From Pseudomonadota bacterium (GTDB lineage Bacteria; Pseudomonadota; Gammaproteobacteria; Steroidobacterales; Steroidobacteraceae): DNA of 15,020 bases. This document shows, in pieces, positions 14,811 to 15,020 of this stretch. The DNA lies in the NCBI GenBank assembly GCA_018241455.1, contig JAFEDW010000021.1:1-15020 (forward strand). Direction: 5' to 3'. A model generated the notes under the pieces. That model saw only the letters and a list, made by a program, of their open reading frames with translations. It did not search any database and was not told the DNA's origin. Position numbers and translations under genes: made by a program. The first letter of the stretch is position 1. Each line of letters begins with the position of its first letter.

Positions 14811-15020
14811 AGGCGCGCAGCAGCGATCCGTACCACGCGGCGCTGCGCTTGGCGATGCGCGCCTGCGACGGGTAATCGACGTAGTACAGGCCGAAGCGCT
14901 TCTCGTATCCGGACGCCCACTCGAAATTATCGAGCAGCGACCAGACGAAATAGCCGCGCAGGTCGACGCCGTGCTCGATGGCATCGGCCGCGGCGCGCAC
15001 GTGCGATTCGAGATACTGGC
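14770..15020 (-). CDS. GH1 beta-glucosidase, C-terminal part (5' end outside the window)
   Basis: The frame is open to the window edge (QYLESHVRAAADAI...), so only the last roughly 83 residues are present. The GH1 signature GYFVWSLLDNFEWASGY is followed by KRFGLYYVDYPSQARIAKRSAAWY, the usual end of this family. Glu and Trp in NFEW line the glycone site; the two catalytic glutamates lie outside the window. The family hydrolyses beta-glucosides and beta-galactosides, and no signal peptide can be judged. It runs toward the flavoenzyme gene and overlaps its last 41 bp. A role in using oligosaccharides taken up by the receptors of this region is possible but not shown. Confidence 0.93.
   Translation of the reverse strand, partial: QYLESHVRAAADAIEHGVDLRGYFVWSLLDNFEWASGYEKRFGLYYVDYPSQARIAKRSAAWYGSLLRAFSAAGAAARVARP

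Overview
The window is G+C-rich DNA (roughly two thirds G+C by eye) with dense, short-spaced genes, several GTG starts, PepP, SpeB and DauA-like enzymes, and large TonB-dependent receptors. This fits a free-living gammaproteobacterium, perhaps of the Xanthomonadales/Steroidobacterales kind. That placement is an inference from gene content, not a database result. I see no tRNA, rRNA, CRISPR array, insertion sequence or phage gene.

Bases 1-4006, all on the plus strand, are mostly housekeeping or metabolic. They hold the 3' part of a class IV aminotransferase-fold protein and a sulfotransferase-like protein whose ATG overlaps the preceding stop. An Xaa-Pro aminopeptidase (pepP) with its own -10 box and an EamA/DMT exporter follow. 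The aminotransferase-like protein appears to have lost both the PLP-binding lysine and the glutamate that contacts the pyridine nitrogen.

Bases 4014-12593 form an accessory block built around outer-membrane uptake. An AraC-family regulator lies upstream of a short TonB-dependent receptor with an unusual plug, both on the minus strand. A small lipoprotein on the plus strand is followed by a strong hairpin. A second, large TonB-dependent receptor and a secreted TPR plus seven-repeat FG-GAP propeller protein follow, both on the minus strand. The promoter regions of the AraC gene, the large receptor and the FG-GAP gene share a 16-bp box of the form TGGCARGATCTGCAAC. In all three the box lies exactly 21 bp before a -10-like hexamer. 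This is the strongest unannotated signal in the window. It suggests one activator, most simply the local AraC protein, controlling itself, a receptor and a secreted propeller protein as a regulon.

Bases 12711-14810, on the plus strand, hold an agmatinase (speB) and a D-arginine-dehydrogenase-like flavoenzyme, probably one transcript. The agmatinase -10 box is so close to the ATG that the mRNA is predicted to be leaderless. The window ends in the C-terminal part of a GH1 beta-glucosidase on the minus strand, whose end overlaps the flavoenzyme gene by 41 bp. Statements about families and reference residues come from memory, and no search was run.
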